DNA of 64,000 nt, taken from the NCBI RefSeq assembly GCF_050303215.1, contig NZ_JBNLBH010000035.1:1-64000 (forward strand), given 5' to 3'. Both the position numbers and the translations under genes were made by a program. Shown here in pieces: positions 16,676 to 27,128 of the stretch. The notes beneath the pieces are model-generated. The model had not been told where the DNA came from. It searched no databases and saw only the letters and a program-made list of their open reading frames with translations. Source of the stretch: Haliangium sp050303215 (GTDB lineage: Bacteria; Myxococcota_A; Polyangia; Haliangiales; Haliangiaceae). How positions within the stretch are numbered: the first letter of the stretch is position 1; each line of letters begins with the position of its first letter.

Positions 16676-17887
16676 TCAGGGGATGATGGGGTAGGGGGCC
16701 ATCTCTTCGGTCCCGACCTGAACCACGACACCCGGGTTGAGCAGGCTGTTGGCCTCGACCTGAAGCCACGGGGCCGACAGCGCCCCGTCGTACAGCCGAA
16801 CCTCGTCGGCCACGCCCCGGAAGGGGTGGGTCTCGTCCCCGATGCGCGGGGTGATGGCGACCGGGTTGATGGCGTCGATCGCGTCCAGGGTGGCCTGGTC
16901 CACGAGCATGCCGTCCACGTAGACGAGGAACAGGTTCTCTTTGCGGTCGACGACGGCGGCCAGGTGGCGCCACTGGTTGAGCAGCGGCTGACTCGAGAAC
17001 GCCAGGGTGCGGCCGTCGTTGCCGTCGGAGATGCGCGCCTGCCACTCTCCCGAACCCAGGCTGAGCTCGTAGCCGGCGAGGTTCGCTTCGAATGCGCCCT
17101 TGTACCAGACCAGGTCGCGGTCGTCGGCGGTGGCGACCACCTCCACCCAGGCCGAGAGCGAGAACGACGCGTCCCCGGGGTCGAGGCCGTTGTCGGCGTT
17201 GTCCAGCGAGATCCGGTCGTTGTTGCCGTCGAAGGCCAGCCCCGGGCCGGCGATGCCGGAGGCGGCGGTGGGGACCTCGGACTGCTGGTTGCTCCCGTCG
17301 TGGCCGTTGCCGGTGCTGTCCCGATACACCGCGCCATCGGCGGGCGGCTCGGACAGGTGCCAGACCCCGGTGAACCCAGCCCACACCGCGGCGGGAGCCT
17401 GGCGGTCGGCGTCGGCGGCGTCGACCCCGTAGGTCATGTAGATGCGGCCGCCATCACTCAGGGTTGGCACCCGGACCCAAGCCACCAGCGCTCCGGTGGT
17501 CGAGTCATAGCGCTCGATCTCGTGGTCGAGCACGGTCACCCCGTCGCTGTCCACGAACAGGATATCGCGTCCGTCGCTGCGGGCCTCGGCCACGAGCTGA
17601 GCGTCCGCGGCCAGGAGTACCGGGAGCGGGAAGTCGGTCAACGACGCGCCGTTCAGGCCTGGTTGCAGCGTGAGCAGCTTGCGCCGCGCCGGCGGGCGCA
17701 GATCGGCGTCGGGCACGATGGCGTCGGGCACGACGGGCGCGGCGTCGGCGATCGGATTCGCCGCGTCGGGTGACGGTGGTGGCGGCGGCGACGCGTCGAA
17801 CGCCGTGCCGCCCAGGCCGGAGCCGTCGAAGCTGCACCCAGCGCAGCAGAGGATAGCTATGCCGATGGCACGCAGGTAGGAGATCAC
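16676..17887 (-). CDS. DUF2341/LamG-like lipoprotein, 403 aa
   Basis: The start is taken as GTG at 17887, which has GAGGAG eight bases upstream and gives a compact lipoprotein signal (lipobox CCAGC). The mature N-terminus CSFDGSGLGGT repeats that of the convergent multihaem lipoprotein. After a Pro/Ala linker comes a DUF2341-type module (FPLPVLLAADAQ, IYMTYG). A concanavalin A/LamG-like module follows (GVWHLSEPPADG, DSTGNGHDG, SFSLSAWVEV, WRHLAAVVDRKENLFLVYVDG, GVADEVRLYDGAL). The role is probably carbohydrate or protein binding at the surface. An ATG at 17971 would give a much longer n-region and is less likely. Confidence 0.85.
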   Translation of the reverse strand: MISYLRAIGIAILCCAGCSFDGSGLGGTAFDASPPPPPSPDAANPIADAAPVVPDAIVPDADLRPPARRKLLTLQPGLNGASLTDFPLPVLLAADAQLVAEARSDGRDILFVDSDGVTVLDHEIERYDSTTGALVAWVRVPTLSDGGRIYMTYGVDAADADRQAPAAVWAGFTGVWHLSEPPADGAVYRDSTGNGHDGSNQQSEVPTAASGIAGPGLAFDGNNDRISLDNADNGLDPGDASFSLSAWVEVVATADDRDLVWYKGAFEANLAGYELSLGSGEWQARISDGNDGRTLAFSSQPLLNQWRHLAAVVDRKENLFLVYVDGMLVDQATLDAIDAINPVAITPRIGDETHPFRGVADEVRLYDGALSAPWLQVEANSLLNPGVVVQVGTEEMAPYPIIP

Positions 17888-18063
17888 GGACTCGACTCCT
17901 CGGGTGGGGAAGGCGATGCCGGCGCGGGCGCATGTCAGGATCCTCGCGCTCGCGGACACTGCTGCAATCATGCCACAATCGCGGCATGCATCCCATCGCT
18001 TGGCATCCTCATCTCCGCGCCCACGCGGGCCGAGTCCGCGCGCGGGCGCGCGGAGGAACCGGC

Positions 18064-20397
18064 GTGCGCCTGGCGTGGGTCGCGGCCTGGTGTGCGCTGA
18101 TCCTGGCCATGGCCGCGCCGCTGCCGGCTCACGCCGACGGCGACGAGGTCGCTGGCGCCGAGCTGCGGGTGGCGGTGCTCGAGTTCGGCAACGCCTCCAG
18201 CGAGCGTGAGCTCGACAGCCTGGGCAAGGGCCTACAATCCATGCTCACGACCGACCTGACCCGGGCTTCGGCCTTGTCGCTGGTCGAGCGGGCTCGACTG
18301 CGCGACCTCGAGGGCGAGCTCGAGCTGGGCCGGTCGGGCATGATCGACGGCGCCACCGCCGCGCGCATCGGCAAGCTCGCCGGCGCCACCCACCTCTTGG
18401 GCGGCACCTTCACGGTGCACGGCGCGTCCATGCGCATCGACGCCCGCCTGTTCGCGGTCGAGACCGGGCGCGTGCTCCTGGCCGAGGAGATCACGGGCGA
18501 CAAGGACGCCTTCTTCGAGCTCGAAAAGGCCTTGATTCGCAAGCTGCTGCGCGCCTTGGGGGTGAAGCTGGCCCCGGCCGAGCGGACCCGCGTGGCCCAG
18601 ATCCACACCGCCGACTTCGAGGCCTTCCGCCGCTTCAGCGAGGGCGTGGATCACTTCGACGACAAGCGCTACCAGGAGGCCATCGCGGCCCTGGAGCAGG
18701 CCACCGCCCTCGACGCCGAGTTCGACCTGGCCCGGGTCACCCTCGGCGAGTATCAGCGCATCGCGGCCGACATCCGCACCCGCGCGGCCTCCATCGCGGC
18801 CTCCAGGGTCGAGGTCGAGCGGCTCGCCCGCGACCGCCAGGCCCAGCTCGACGCCGCCGTGGTCACCCGCCTGTTCGAGATCGCCGAGCGCCCCGGCGAC
18901 GACGCCCGCATCGACCGCCTCACCGCGCTCATGCTGCTCCACCGCTTCTACGGCGACGGCTACGGCACTTCTCATGGCCGCTACATCCGCTTCCAGCACC
19001 GTCAGGACACCTTTGCCGTGGATCGCATGGCCGCCGTGATCCTCGGCCGTTACGTCGCCGAGGCCCAGCGCGCCTTCCCGGCCGTGCCGCTGTTGCCGCC
19101 GCCCGTGCGCGACGAGCTGGCGCCCAAGGAGTTTGCGCCCGAGGCCAAGGGCGCCGCCCGGCTGCCCGACTTCGACCAGGCCTTTGCCAAGGCCCGGACC
19201 CGCCTCACCAGCCTGAGCGCGCGCAGCGAGGACCAGCGCCGCAAGGCCCTGCTCGGTCGCATCCTGGGGCTCGATCGCTATCTCCCCGACATGCTCGTGG
19301 ACGGGCGCCAAGAGCTGAGCCTGCGCGAGCTGTTCCTGAGCAAGGCGGCCGGCCTCGGCATTGGCGAGCGCGACCAGCGCGACGCGCTCCTGGAGATGGC
19401 CCACCGCTACCGCAACCTCGGCGACCACGACCGCAGCACCGCGCTGCTGGCGCGGGTGAGCCGCCTCACCCAGGACCCCCGCACCCTCGAGCGGATCGCG
19501 GCCGAGGTCGACCTCAACCGCACCCTCGCCGAGCTGCGTCGCCGCACCCGCCTGCGCCGCCAGCTCGACGAGTACCTGCGCGCGCCCGGGCGTTGGGGCG
19601 ACGGCACACTCCGTGTGGACCCAGCCCTGTTCCAGGGCCGGCAGCCCTCGGCCGAGCTCTTGCACGAGCTCATGGAAGGCCGCGAGGTGCGGCCGATGCA
19701 GAGCTGGTACCTGGCCGACGAGCCCTGCTCGGTGTTCATGGGCGAGTACTGGCTGCTCACCGGCGAGCGTCTAGATCCCCGCCGGTCCAAGTCGCTGCGC
19801 TACTACTACACCGAACGAATGTCCGACGAAGACGCGCTGGTGGCGTGCGGGGCCGGACCGCGCCGCGACCTCGACGCCTCGTTCACGCTCGACTTCCGGC
19901 CCGCTGACGACTTCTGGCCCCGCCACGCCAGCCCCCGCCAGAACTCGTCTCGGTCCGCGTTGGCGCTCGACCCCGGCCGGCCCGAGGTCGGCTTCGTATT
20001 CGGGCTGCGCGACCTGCGCCGCAACTACGAGGAAGACCCCGCCTCCGGCAAGTCCATGATCCTCCAGCCCACCCGCGGCCTGATGGTGCGCGTCACCGCC
20101 GACGCGGTCGAGCTGGTGGCCCTGGGCGACCCCGGCCCCAGCGAAGACCTGCGCCGGCCGCGCATGACCACTCGGGTGTTGGCGCGCGAGCGCCTGGCCA
20201 AGGCCAAGCCCGACACCGTGCGTGTGCGTGTGCGCGTCCGCGGCCGCGCCGTCCAGGTCACGGTCGGGCGGGCCAAGCACCGCTTCACCCTGCCGCGCGA
20301 GCTGGTCGGGCAGACCGCCGGCTTCATCGGGTTCCACCTCCGCGGTCGCGGCTACGCCGAGATCGTCAACCCGACCGTGCGCACCGCCGACAAGTAG
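18064..20397 (+). CDS. CsgG-like periplasmic/outer-membrane protein with long C-terminal region, 777 aa
   Basis: The start at GTG 18064 is chosen because GGAGG (18052-18056) lies 7 nt upstream and a signal peptide follows at once (LAWVAAWCALILAMAAPLPAHA). An in-frame ATG at 17986, with CACAAT 6 nt upstream, is an alternative. Residues about 30-180 resemble the CsgG/FlgO-like fold (LRVAVLEFGNAS, LGKGLQSMLTTDL, LSLVERARLRDLEGELELG, GATHLLGGTFTV, IDARLFAVETGRVL). A helical, TPR-like part follows (EAFRRFSEGVDHFDDKRYQEAIAALEQATAL), then a long uncharacterised C-terminus. Secretion-pore function is known for true CsgG; here only the fold-level similarity is inferred. Confidence 0.78.
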   Translation: MRLAWVAAWCALILAMAAPLPAHADGDEVAGAELRVAVLEFGNASSERELDSLGKGLQSMLTTDLTRASALSLVERARLRDLEGELELGRSGMIDGATAARIGKLAGATHLLGGTFTVHGASMRIDARLFAVETGRVLLAEEITGDKDAFFELEKALIRKLLRALGVKLAPAERTRVAQIHTADFEAFRRFSEGVDHFDDKRYQEAIAALEQATALDAEFDLARVTLGEYQRIAADIRTRAASIAASRVEVERLARDRQAQLDAAVVTRLFEIAERPGDDARIDRLTALMLLHRFYGDGYGTSHGRYIRFQHRQDTFAVDRMAAVILGRYVAEAQRAFPAVPLLPPPVRDELAPKEFAPEAKGAARLPDFDQAFAKARTRLTSLSARSEDQRRKALLGRILGLDRYLPDMLVDGRQELSLRELFLSKAAGLGIGERDQRDALLEMAHRYRNLGDHDRSTALLARVSRLTQDPRTLERIAAEVDLNRTLAELRRRTRLRRQLDEYLRAPGRWGDGTLRVDPALFQGRQPSAELLHELMEGREVRPMQSWYLADEPCSVFMGEYWLLTGERLDPRRSKSLRYYYTERMSDEDALVACGAGPRRDLDASFTLDFRPADDFWPRHASPRQNSSRSALALDPGRPEVGFVFGLRDLRRNYEEDPASGKSMILQPTRGLMVRVTADAVELVALGDPGPSEDLRRPRMTTRVLARERLAKAKPDTVRVRVRVRGRAVQVTVGRAKHRFTLPRELVGQTAGFIGFHLRGRGYAEIVNPTVRTADK

Positions 20398-20459
20398 CCG
20401 CGCGCGGGCGACGGGTAGCTGCGCACGCGCGGCTGGCGGTCGCGCGCGGCCGCGATCGA

Positions 20460-21317
20460 TCAGTGCGGGCCCTGGTGGGGCGGCGGGATCTCGATGGTGA
20501 AGGTGCCCCCGATCCGGACCTTGGCCTCGACCTGGACCATCACGTCGTCGAGCTGATGGGGGTGGAGGTCGGGGTACAGCTCGGCGATCTGGTGGCGCAG
20601 GTTGGCCAGGTAGTGCTCGAGCTGGTCGTCGTCGATGTTCTGGGCCGTGAGCTTGATGGTGCGCTTGGTGAACGAGCTGCCCAGGGGCGGCACGTACGGC
20701 TCCTCGGGCGCTACCTCGTCGCCGCGGAGGGCGGCCTCGACCATCGGCGACACGGTGGCGATGAAGGCGTTGTCGTCGAGGCTGTGGCCGAACTCCAGCT
20801 CGCGGCGGACCCGGAAGTGGTCGTCGATCACCGCGATCATGGGCACGGCGAAGTATGGCTTGCCCTTGGCGTCGCGGGGCGCCACCCGCGCGATGAGCTG
20901 CTGCTCCCGGTCGATGAAGGTCGGCACCGTCATCGACCGATCGGACAGGATCTTGACGATCTTGTCGCGGTTGTCCTGGTCGAAGTCATCGATGCTCACC
21001 AGCAGCACGGTGACCTGGTCGTCGTCGCGGTAGCGCTGATACAGCGCTTCGATGAGGTGCAGCTCGCGCAGGCAAGGCGCGCAGTAGCTGGCCCACAACG
21101 CCACCACCGTGACCGGGCCGCGGTGGGCGGCGAAGCTGGTCTGGGCGCCGTCGAGGGTGCCCAGCGAGATGGCTCCATCGTCGGGCCCGGGAGCGGGGTC
21201 CGGGCCCGTGGACGGCTCCCTCTCCGGGCCGGCCGGGTCGCCGGGATCGCTCGGCTGGGCGGGGGCGCCCGAGCACGCGGCCAGGGCGACGGCGGTGAGC
21301 AGGGTGACGATGCGCAT
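20460..21317 (-). CDS. TlpA-like thioredoxin-fold lipoprotein, 285 aa
   Basis: A short lipoprotein signal (lipobox ALAAC near residue 14) and a Pro/Gly/Asp-rich linker lead into a thioredoxin fold. The redox motif is WASYCAPCLREL (CAPC, near residue 80). VTVLLVSIDDFDQ and the cis-Pro-type AVPMIAVID follow. About 90 extra residues at the C-terminus have no recognised domain. The predicted role is thiol-disulfide exchange outside the cytoplasm, for example reduction of apocytochrome cysteines; a multihaem lipoprotein gene lies 4 kb away, but that link is only contextual. It is divergent from the MoxR gene by about 95 bp. Confidence 0.88.
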   Translation of the reverse strand: MRIVTLLTAVALAACSGAPAQPSDPGDPAGPEREPSTGPDPAPGPDDGAISLGTLDGAQTSFAAHRGPVTVVALWASYCAPCLRELHLIEALYQRYRDDDQVTVLLVSIDDFDQDNRDKIVKILSDRSMTVPTFIDREQQLIARVAPRDAKGKPYFAVPMIAVIDDHFRVRRELEFGHSLDDNAFIATVSPMVEAALRGDEVAPEEPYVPPLGSSFTKRTIKLTAQNIDDDQLEHYLANLRHQIAELYPDLHPHQLDDVMVQVEAKVRIGGTFTIEIPPPHQGPH

Positions 21318-21413
21318 GGGGCATCATCGCGCCGGGGGCGGGGATGGGCAACAGCCTCCCGTCCGCATGGTGTATCCTGGCGCCCTCCGGCCCTCACGCC
21401 GGCCCCACCAGCC

Positions 21414-22369
<956 letters not shown>

Positions 22370-22370
<1 letters not shown>

Positions 22371-25300
22371 TGGACGTCGACCCCGGCCTGCAGTCGCTGT
22401 TCGTGCTCCTGCGCAACGCGGGGATCGTGGTCGGGCTGGAGGAGATTCGTCGGCTGGGGGCCGTGTTCGCGACCGGGCGCTCCTTCGACGAGCACGAGCT
22501 ACGCCAGGTGGTCGAGGCCGTCTGCATCAAGTCGCTCGAGCAGCGGGCGGTGTTTCGGCGCGCCTACGACAAGTGGTTCGAGGTCGTCGGCAAGCAGCTC
22601 GCCCAGATGGAGGCTCGGCGCCGGACGACGAGCGATGGGCACAAGAAGAAGCGCATCCGGAGCAAGGGTGCGCTGCTGGTCGCGGCCAAGAAGAAGGACG
22701 CGGACGAGGCGGACGAGGACGACGAGTCGGCGCCCACCGAGGTCGAGGTGGCCGCGCATCACCTGCCCGGCGGGGGCGGGGCGATGGTGCCCGAGATCGA
22801 CACCGTGATCCGCAAAGGGCTGCACTTCCCGGTGGTCCAGTCGGCGGCGCCGTCGCTGGTGGGCGACCCCGCGCGGGTCATCGCGCCCGGTGAGGGGCCC
22901 AAGCGAGCCAGCGTGCGCGGCCTGACGATCCTCCTGCTGATGGCCGCGGTCGCGGTGGGGGTGTGGTACGGGCAGGCGTGGTGGCCCTCGGGCACCGATC
23001 CGCTCGATTCGCCCATGGACGCCGACGGCGGAACCGGCGCCGCCCACATCGACAGCGCGGGGGCCATGATCCGGAGCTATCAGCCCGAGGTCGAGGTCTA
23101 CTGGCCGCCGGGCCCGCCGCTGGACTTCGCCGCCTATGGCTTGATCGCGGCCTCGCTGGGCTTTGCCGCCTGGCTGCTGCTGCGGCGCGGGCGCGGCCGC
23201 TGGCTGCCCGAGGTCGAGCGGGCGCCGGCGGCGCACACCGTGGTCATGGGCATGCGGGCGCCGTCGCGGCGTCGGGTCGGGACCCTGTTTCTCGACGCCG
23301 AGGACGAGGAGAACCTGGTGTGGGGCGTGGGCCGATTCGTGTCCGAGGAGCAGAGCCGCGACCTCGACATCGAGCGCACGGTGACCGAAACCGCGGCCGC
23401 TTTCGGCCGGCCGGTGTTGCGCTACGAGGCCGCGCGCTATCACCACGAGGTGTGGCTGTGGGTGGACGAGTCGCTCGACTCGCCCGAGGCCCGGCACCTC
23501 GCCCGCGACCTGGCCCGCACCCTCGAGGGGTCGGGCCTGCCGGTGGTGATATCGAGCTTTTGGGGCGTCCCCAACGAGCTCCGCATGTCCAGTGACGAGG
23601 TGCTCACCCTCGACCAGCTCGACGCCCAGCGCGAGTCGTCGGCGGTGGCCATCCTCACCGACGGACGCCTGATGAGCGCGGCCCACCGCGCCCTCGACCG
23701 CAGCGGCGAGCTGCACGCGCTATTGCGCAACCTGTCGTTTTGGCCGCGGGTGACCTTCATCGACTTCTCGCGCGAGCGCGGCCGTTTGGGCGCCATCGTC
23801 GAGCCCCACGGCCTGCGCGTGATCGCGCCCCACGACGCGCCCGCGGCGGTGAGCGACCTGGCCGAGGGCGGGGATCGGACCGAGTATGGACGACTGGTCG
23901 GCGACGCCCGGGTGTGGGCTGCGGCGTGCGCCTTGTCGCCGCGGCCGGTGGACGATCCCACCGCCCTGGCGCTGCGGCAGTTGCTCGACCTGGAGGTCAC
24001 GCCGTGGGCGATCCAGACCTTGCGCGAGCGGGCCGAGTATCGCGCCGGCGGGCTGTCGTGGTCGAGTCGGGGCCGGGCCGCGCTGCTGTCGTGGCTGCTC
24101 GACGCGGAGGAGCTTCCCGACAAGGGCATGCCCCCGCCCGGCAGCCTGGTGGCCCGCATCACGGCCGCCTGGGACCGCTTGTTCGGCGACCGCGAGCAGC
24201 AGGCCCTGGCTCGGGCCGCCCGCGATGGGGACAGTCGCGAGCTCGACTTGCTGCGCATGGAGCGCGCCTTCGTGCACCTGTGGGACCGCCCCGAGGAGGC
24301 CGCGCGCACGCTGTACGCGTTCCGCAACGGGCCGCTGGCGGCTACCATCCGCCACCACTTGGGTGAGCTCGCACCGCGCGAGTGCGCCGATCGAGAGGGC
24401 GCGATCCCGCTGCCCTGGGCGCTGCGCCACCAGACCCGCGAGACCCAAGTGATGCTGGGCGAGATGGGCTTGGGCCGCGAGGCCGGGCTGGGCGCGCGGC
24501 GGAGCCTGCCCCGCCCGGGCCGGCTGATGTTGGCGCTGTGCATGTGCCTGGGGCTGGGCGGGGGCGCGATCTACGGGCTGGTGGAAGACTACGCCAGCCG
24601 CGAGACCCCGCCGCCCGAGCAGGTCAGCGACTGGCCGGTGGGGGCCCGGCCGCCCTTCGTCGAGGTGTACGAGCTCGGCGAGCAGCGGTGGCAAGTGCGG
24701 GTGTGGACGCCGTGGAGCGAAGAGGTCACGGCCGCGGTCGAGAGCGGTCAGCAGTACCTCGTGCGCGGGACCGAGGCCCGGCTGGCCTGCGTCGAGCGCG
24801 TGAACGGGGTCGAGGTCCGGCGCTGTTGTCAGGATCAGCGCGCGGTCGCGCGCGCGGGCTTCGCCGAGCGGTGGAGCTTCGCTGCGCTGCGCGAGGTGCC
24901 CTACGCCCGCGATCTGGCCGAGATGCTGCTCTGCAGCGGCAGCGCGGACGCGGTGTACCTGGTCGGGCCCACGGCGGAGATGCCCGACTGGTCGGGCTGG
25001 GCGCAGGGCCGCGACGATGGCCAGCTCTTGGTGGTGGACGAGGCGGTTCCAGACGATCTGTCCGAGTATCGCGGCCGAGCCTTGGTGGTGTCGACGCTGG
25101 AGCTGGGTCGGCTGCTCGATTTGACCCGCTTCGACGGGGTCGCCTCGGTGCGCGAGCGGGTCAGCAAGCTCGAGCCGCTGGCCGGCGACGGGACCGAGTT
25201 CTCGATTCAGGGCCTGGGCGAGTGCGGCGGGCGAGGTCAGCCCTGCTGTTCGCCGAACGAGACCTATGAGTACTGCGAGGGGCGGCTGAGCTGTGTGGAG

Positions 25301-26026
25301 GGGACGTGTCGCGAGGTGCAGATCTGCGAGCCCCGCACGGCCCGGTGTGAGGGCAACACCGTGATGCAGTGCGACCGGCGCGGGGTGGACGAGCAGGCGA
25401 TCCCGTGCGGACCCGACCAGGTCTGCTTCCACGGGGTGTGTGAGACCCCGCAGCGGGTGGACGGCGGGGGCTGCACGCCGGGCGAGCGCCAGTGCAGCGC
25501 GGGCGACGGGGCGGTCGATGTCTGCACTCCGGATGGGCACGCGCTGCGGCTGCCGTGCCCGGCGGGGAGCGTGTGTCGCGCCGGCGACTGTGTGGCCATC
25601 GCGTGGGCGGAGGTGGAGCTGCACGTGAGCCCGCCGGGGAAGAAGTTGCCGCCGTGGGCGCTGGAGCTGGTGTGCGAGGTCGGTGGCAGGCGGCAGTCGT
25701 GGTCGGCCGCGGAGCTCGACCGGCCGCGCTCCCACACGCTGCGGATCCCGCGCAACCTGGCGGCGCAGGGGGGCTCCTTTGGGATCGAGATCGATTGCTG
25801 GTTGCGGGCCTCACGGGTGCGCGTCAACGAGCAAGTGTCACGGCACCCGTGGCATCCCGACAGCGAGGGCAAGTACGTTATGACCTTCGAACGGGTCCCC
25901 GGGCTGCGTATCGATTACGCGCTGCGCTTGCACTTGGTCGAGCTATCGCAGCAGCGGCGGCCCGAGGATTGGGGCCGGAACAAGAGCACGGGGGCGCACG
26001 AGGGGGATGGTGTGCCCGGGGAATGA
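22370..26026 (+). CDS. Membrane-anchored VWA/CoxE-like protein with Cys-rich periplasmic domain, 1218 aa
   Basis: The N-terminal 80 residues (LFVLLRNAGIVVGLEEIRRL) look like the helical start of CoxE-type VWA proteins. Hydrophobic segments lie near residues 185-205, 250-272 and 717-739. Between the second and third is a VWA-like domain: a MIDAS-like DESLD (near 366; the third MIDAS residue is Asp, not Ser) and AVAILTDGR (near 428). After the third membrane segment comes a large, probably periplasmic part with a Cys-rich stretch at about 950-1075 (CGGRGQPCCSP, CVEGTCREVQIC, CRAGDC). It is coupled to the MoxR gene and followed 77 bp later by a patatin gene. The VWA call is from motif reading and needs profile confirmation. 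Confidence 0.75.
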
Positions 26027-26103
26027 CGCGATGGCGCTTTTGATGCCATGGAAGTCGATTCGCCGCAGTACAATCGCAGAGTCACCAGTCCATGGAGTCC
26101 GAC

Positions 26104-27051
26104 ATGCAACCGTTTCGAATCTTGGCCATCGACGGCGGTGGTGTACGCGGCGCCGCGCCGGCGAGCTTTCTCAAAGAGCTCGAGCAGGCGCTGGGACGCC
26201 CGATCCATGACAGCTTCGATCTCGTCGCGGGGACCAGCACCGGGGGGCTGATCGCCCTGTACATCGCGGGTACGGGCAACACCGCCACGTCGTGCTGCGA
26301 CGAGTTCTACACCCCCGAGATCTTGGGCAAGATCATGGACAAGTCGCTGTGGGACAGGGTCGCGCCCGTGCAGGGCAAGCCGACCTATGACGGCAAGGGC
26401 AAGACCGCGGTCGTGCGTGAGGTCCTGGGCGAAAAACGGCTGCAAGAGGTCGACAAGAAGCTCCTGGTCACGGCGTACGACTTCATCGAACGCCACATCG
26501 TGGTCTACAAGAGCTGGGGCGGCGTGAACCACCGCGTCAACCCGCTGCTGTGGGAGATCGCCGACGCCACCAGCGCCGCGCCGACCTTCTTCCCCTCGGT
26601 ACAGATGGAAGATGGCCGCTGGCTCATCGACGGCGGCATGGCGGCCAACAATCCTTCTACCTGCGCGCTGGCCGAGGCCATTCGGCTCGGTCACGACGTC
26701 GAGAACATTCGGGTGCTCTCGCTGGGGACCGGGCGTGCCTCCCCCCAGCAGCTCGATCGGGACCGCTATGGCCAGGAGTCGCGCGACTGGGGCGCAGTCG
26801 GTTGGATGACCAGCGGTAAGCTGCTCGACCATCTGTTCACGGGCGGCTCCACCGCCATGGACTACCTCTCCCGGCAGATCCTTGGCGACGCCTTCGTCCG
26901 CGTGGATGAGTACCTGACGCTGGCGAGCCCCGCCACCGATGATGTCTCGCCCGAGAACATCGACAAGCTCAAGGCCGAGGGAAAGGCCTGGTTCGAGGCC
27001 TCGAAAGACCAGGTTCTGGCCCTGCTCGGTGCCTCCGACGCCGGGCGCTGA
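26104..27051 (+). CDS. Patatin-like phospholipase, 315 aa
   Basis: Patatin family lipid acyl hydrolase with all key sites: oxyanion-hole motif DGGGVRG (residues 10-16), nucleophile motif GTSTG (Ser near residue 45) and catalytic Asp in LIDGGMAANNP (near 175). ATG 26104 is preferred over ATG 26092 because GGAG lies 6 nt before it and family members usually start just before FRILAIDGGG. The length is normal for a single-domain bacterial patatin. It has no signal peptide, so it acts in the cytosol or on the inner leaflet. It lies downstream of MoxR and VWA genes on the same strand. Patatins are frequent effectors in conflict systems, but housekeeping lipid turnover is equally possible. Confidence 0.9.
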   Translation: MQPFRILAIDGGGVRGAAPASFLKELEQALGRPIHDSFDLVAGTSTGGLIALYIAGTGNTATSCCDEFYTPEILGKIMDKSLWDRVAPVQGKPTYDGKGKTAVVREVLGEKRLQEVDKKLLVTAYDFIERHIVVYKSWGGVNHRVNPLLWEIADATSAAPTFFPSVQMEDGRWLIDGGMAANNPSTCALAEAIRLGHDVENIRVLSLGTGRASPQQLDRDRYGQESRDWGAVGWMTSGKLLDHLFTGGSTAMDYLSRQILGDAFVRVDEYLTLASPATDDVSPENIDKLKAEGKAWFEASKDQVLALLGASDAGR

Positions 27052-27128
27052 CGCCGTGGCCGCTCCGGGCGCCGACATCGACGAGGGCCGTCGAGCGTCG
27101 TCGAGCGGACCCTAGTCGCAGCGCCGGC

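Noticed and set aside
26026..26103. Separate promoter (TACAAT near 26068) proving the patatin gene is not part of the MoxR-VWA operon
   Set aside because: The hexamer lacks a -35 partner and is 24 nt from the nearest start; the sequence cannot decide between operon and own promoter.
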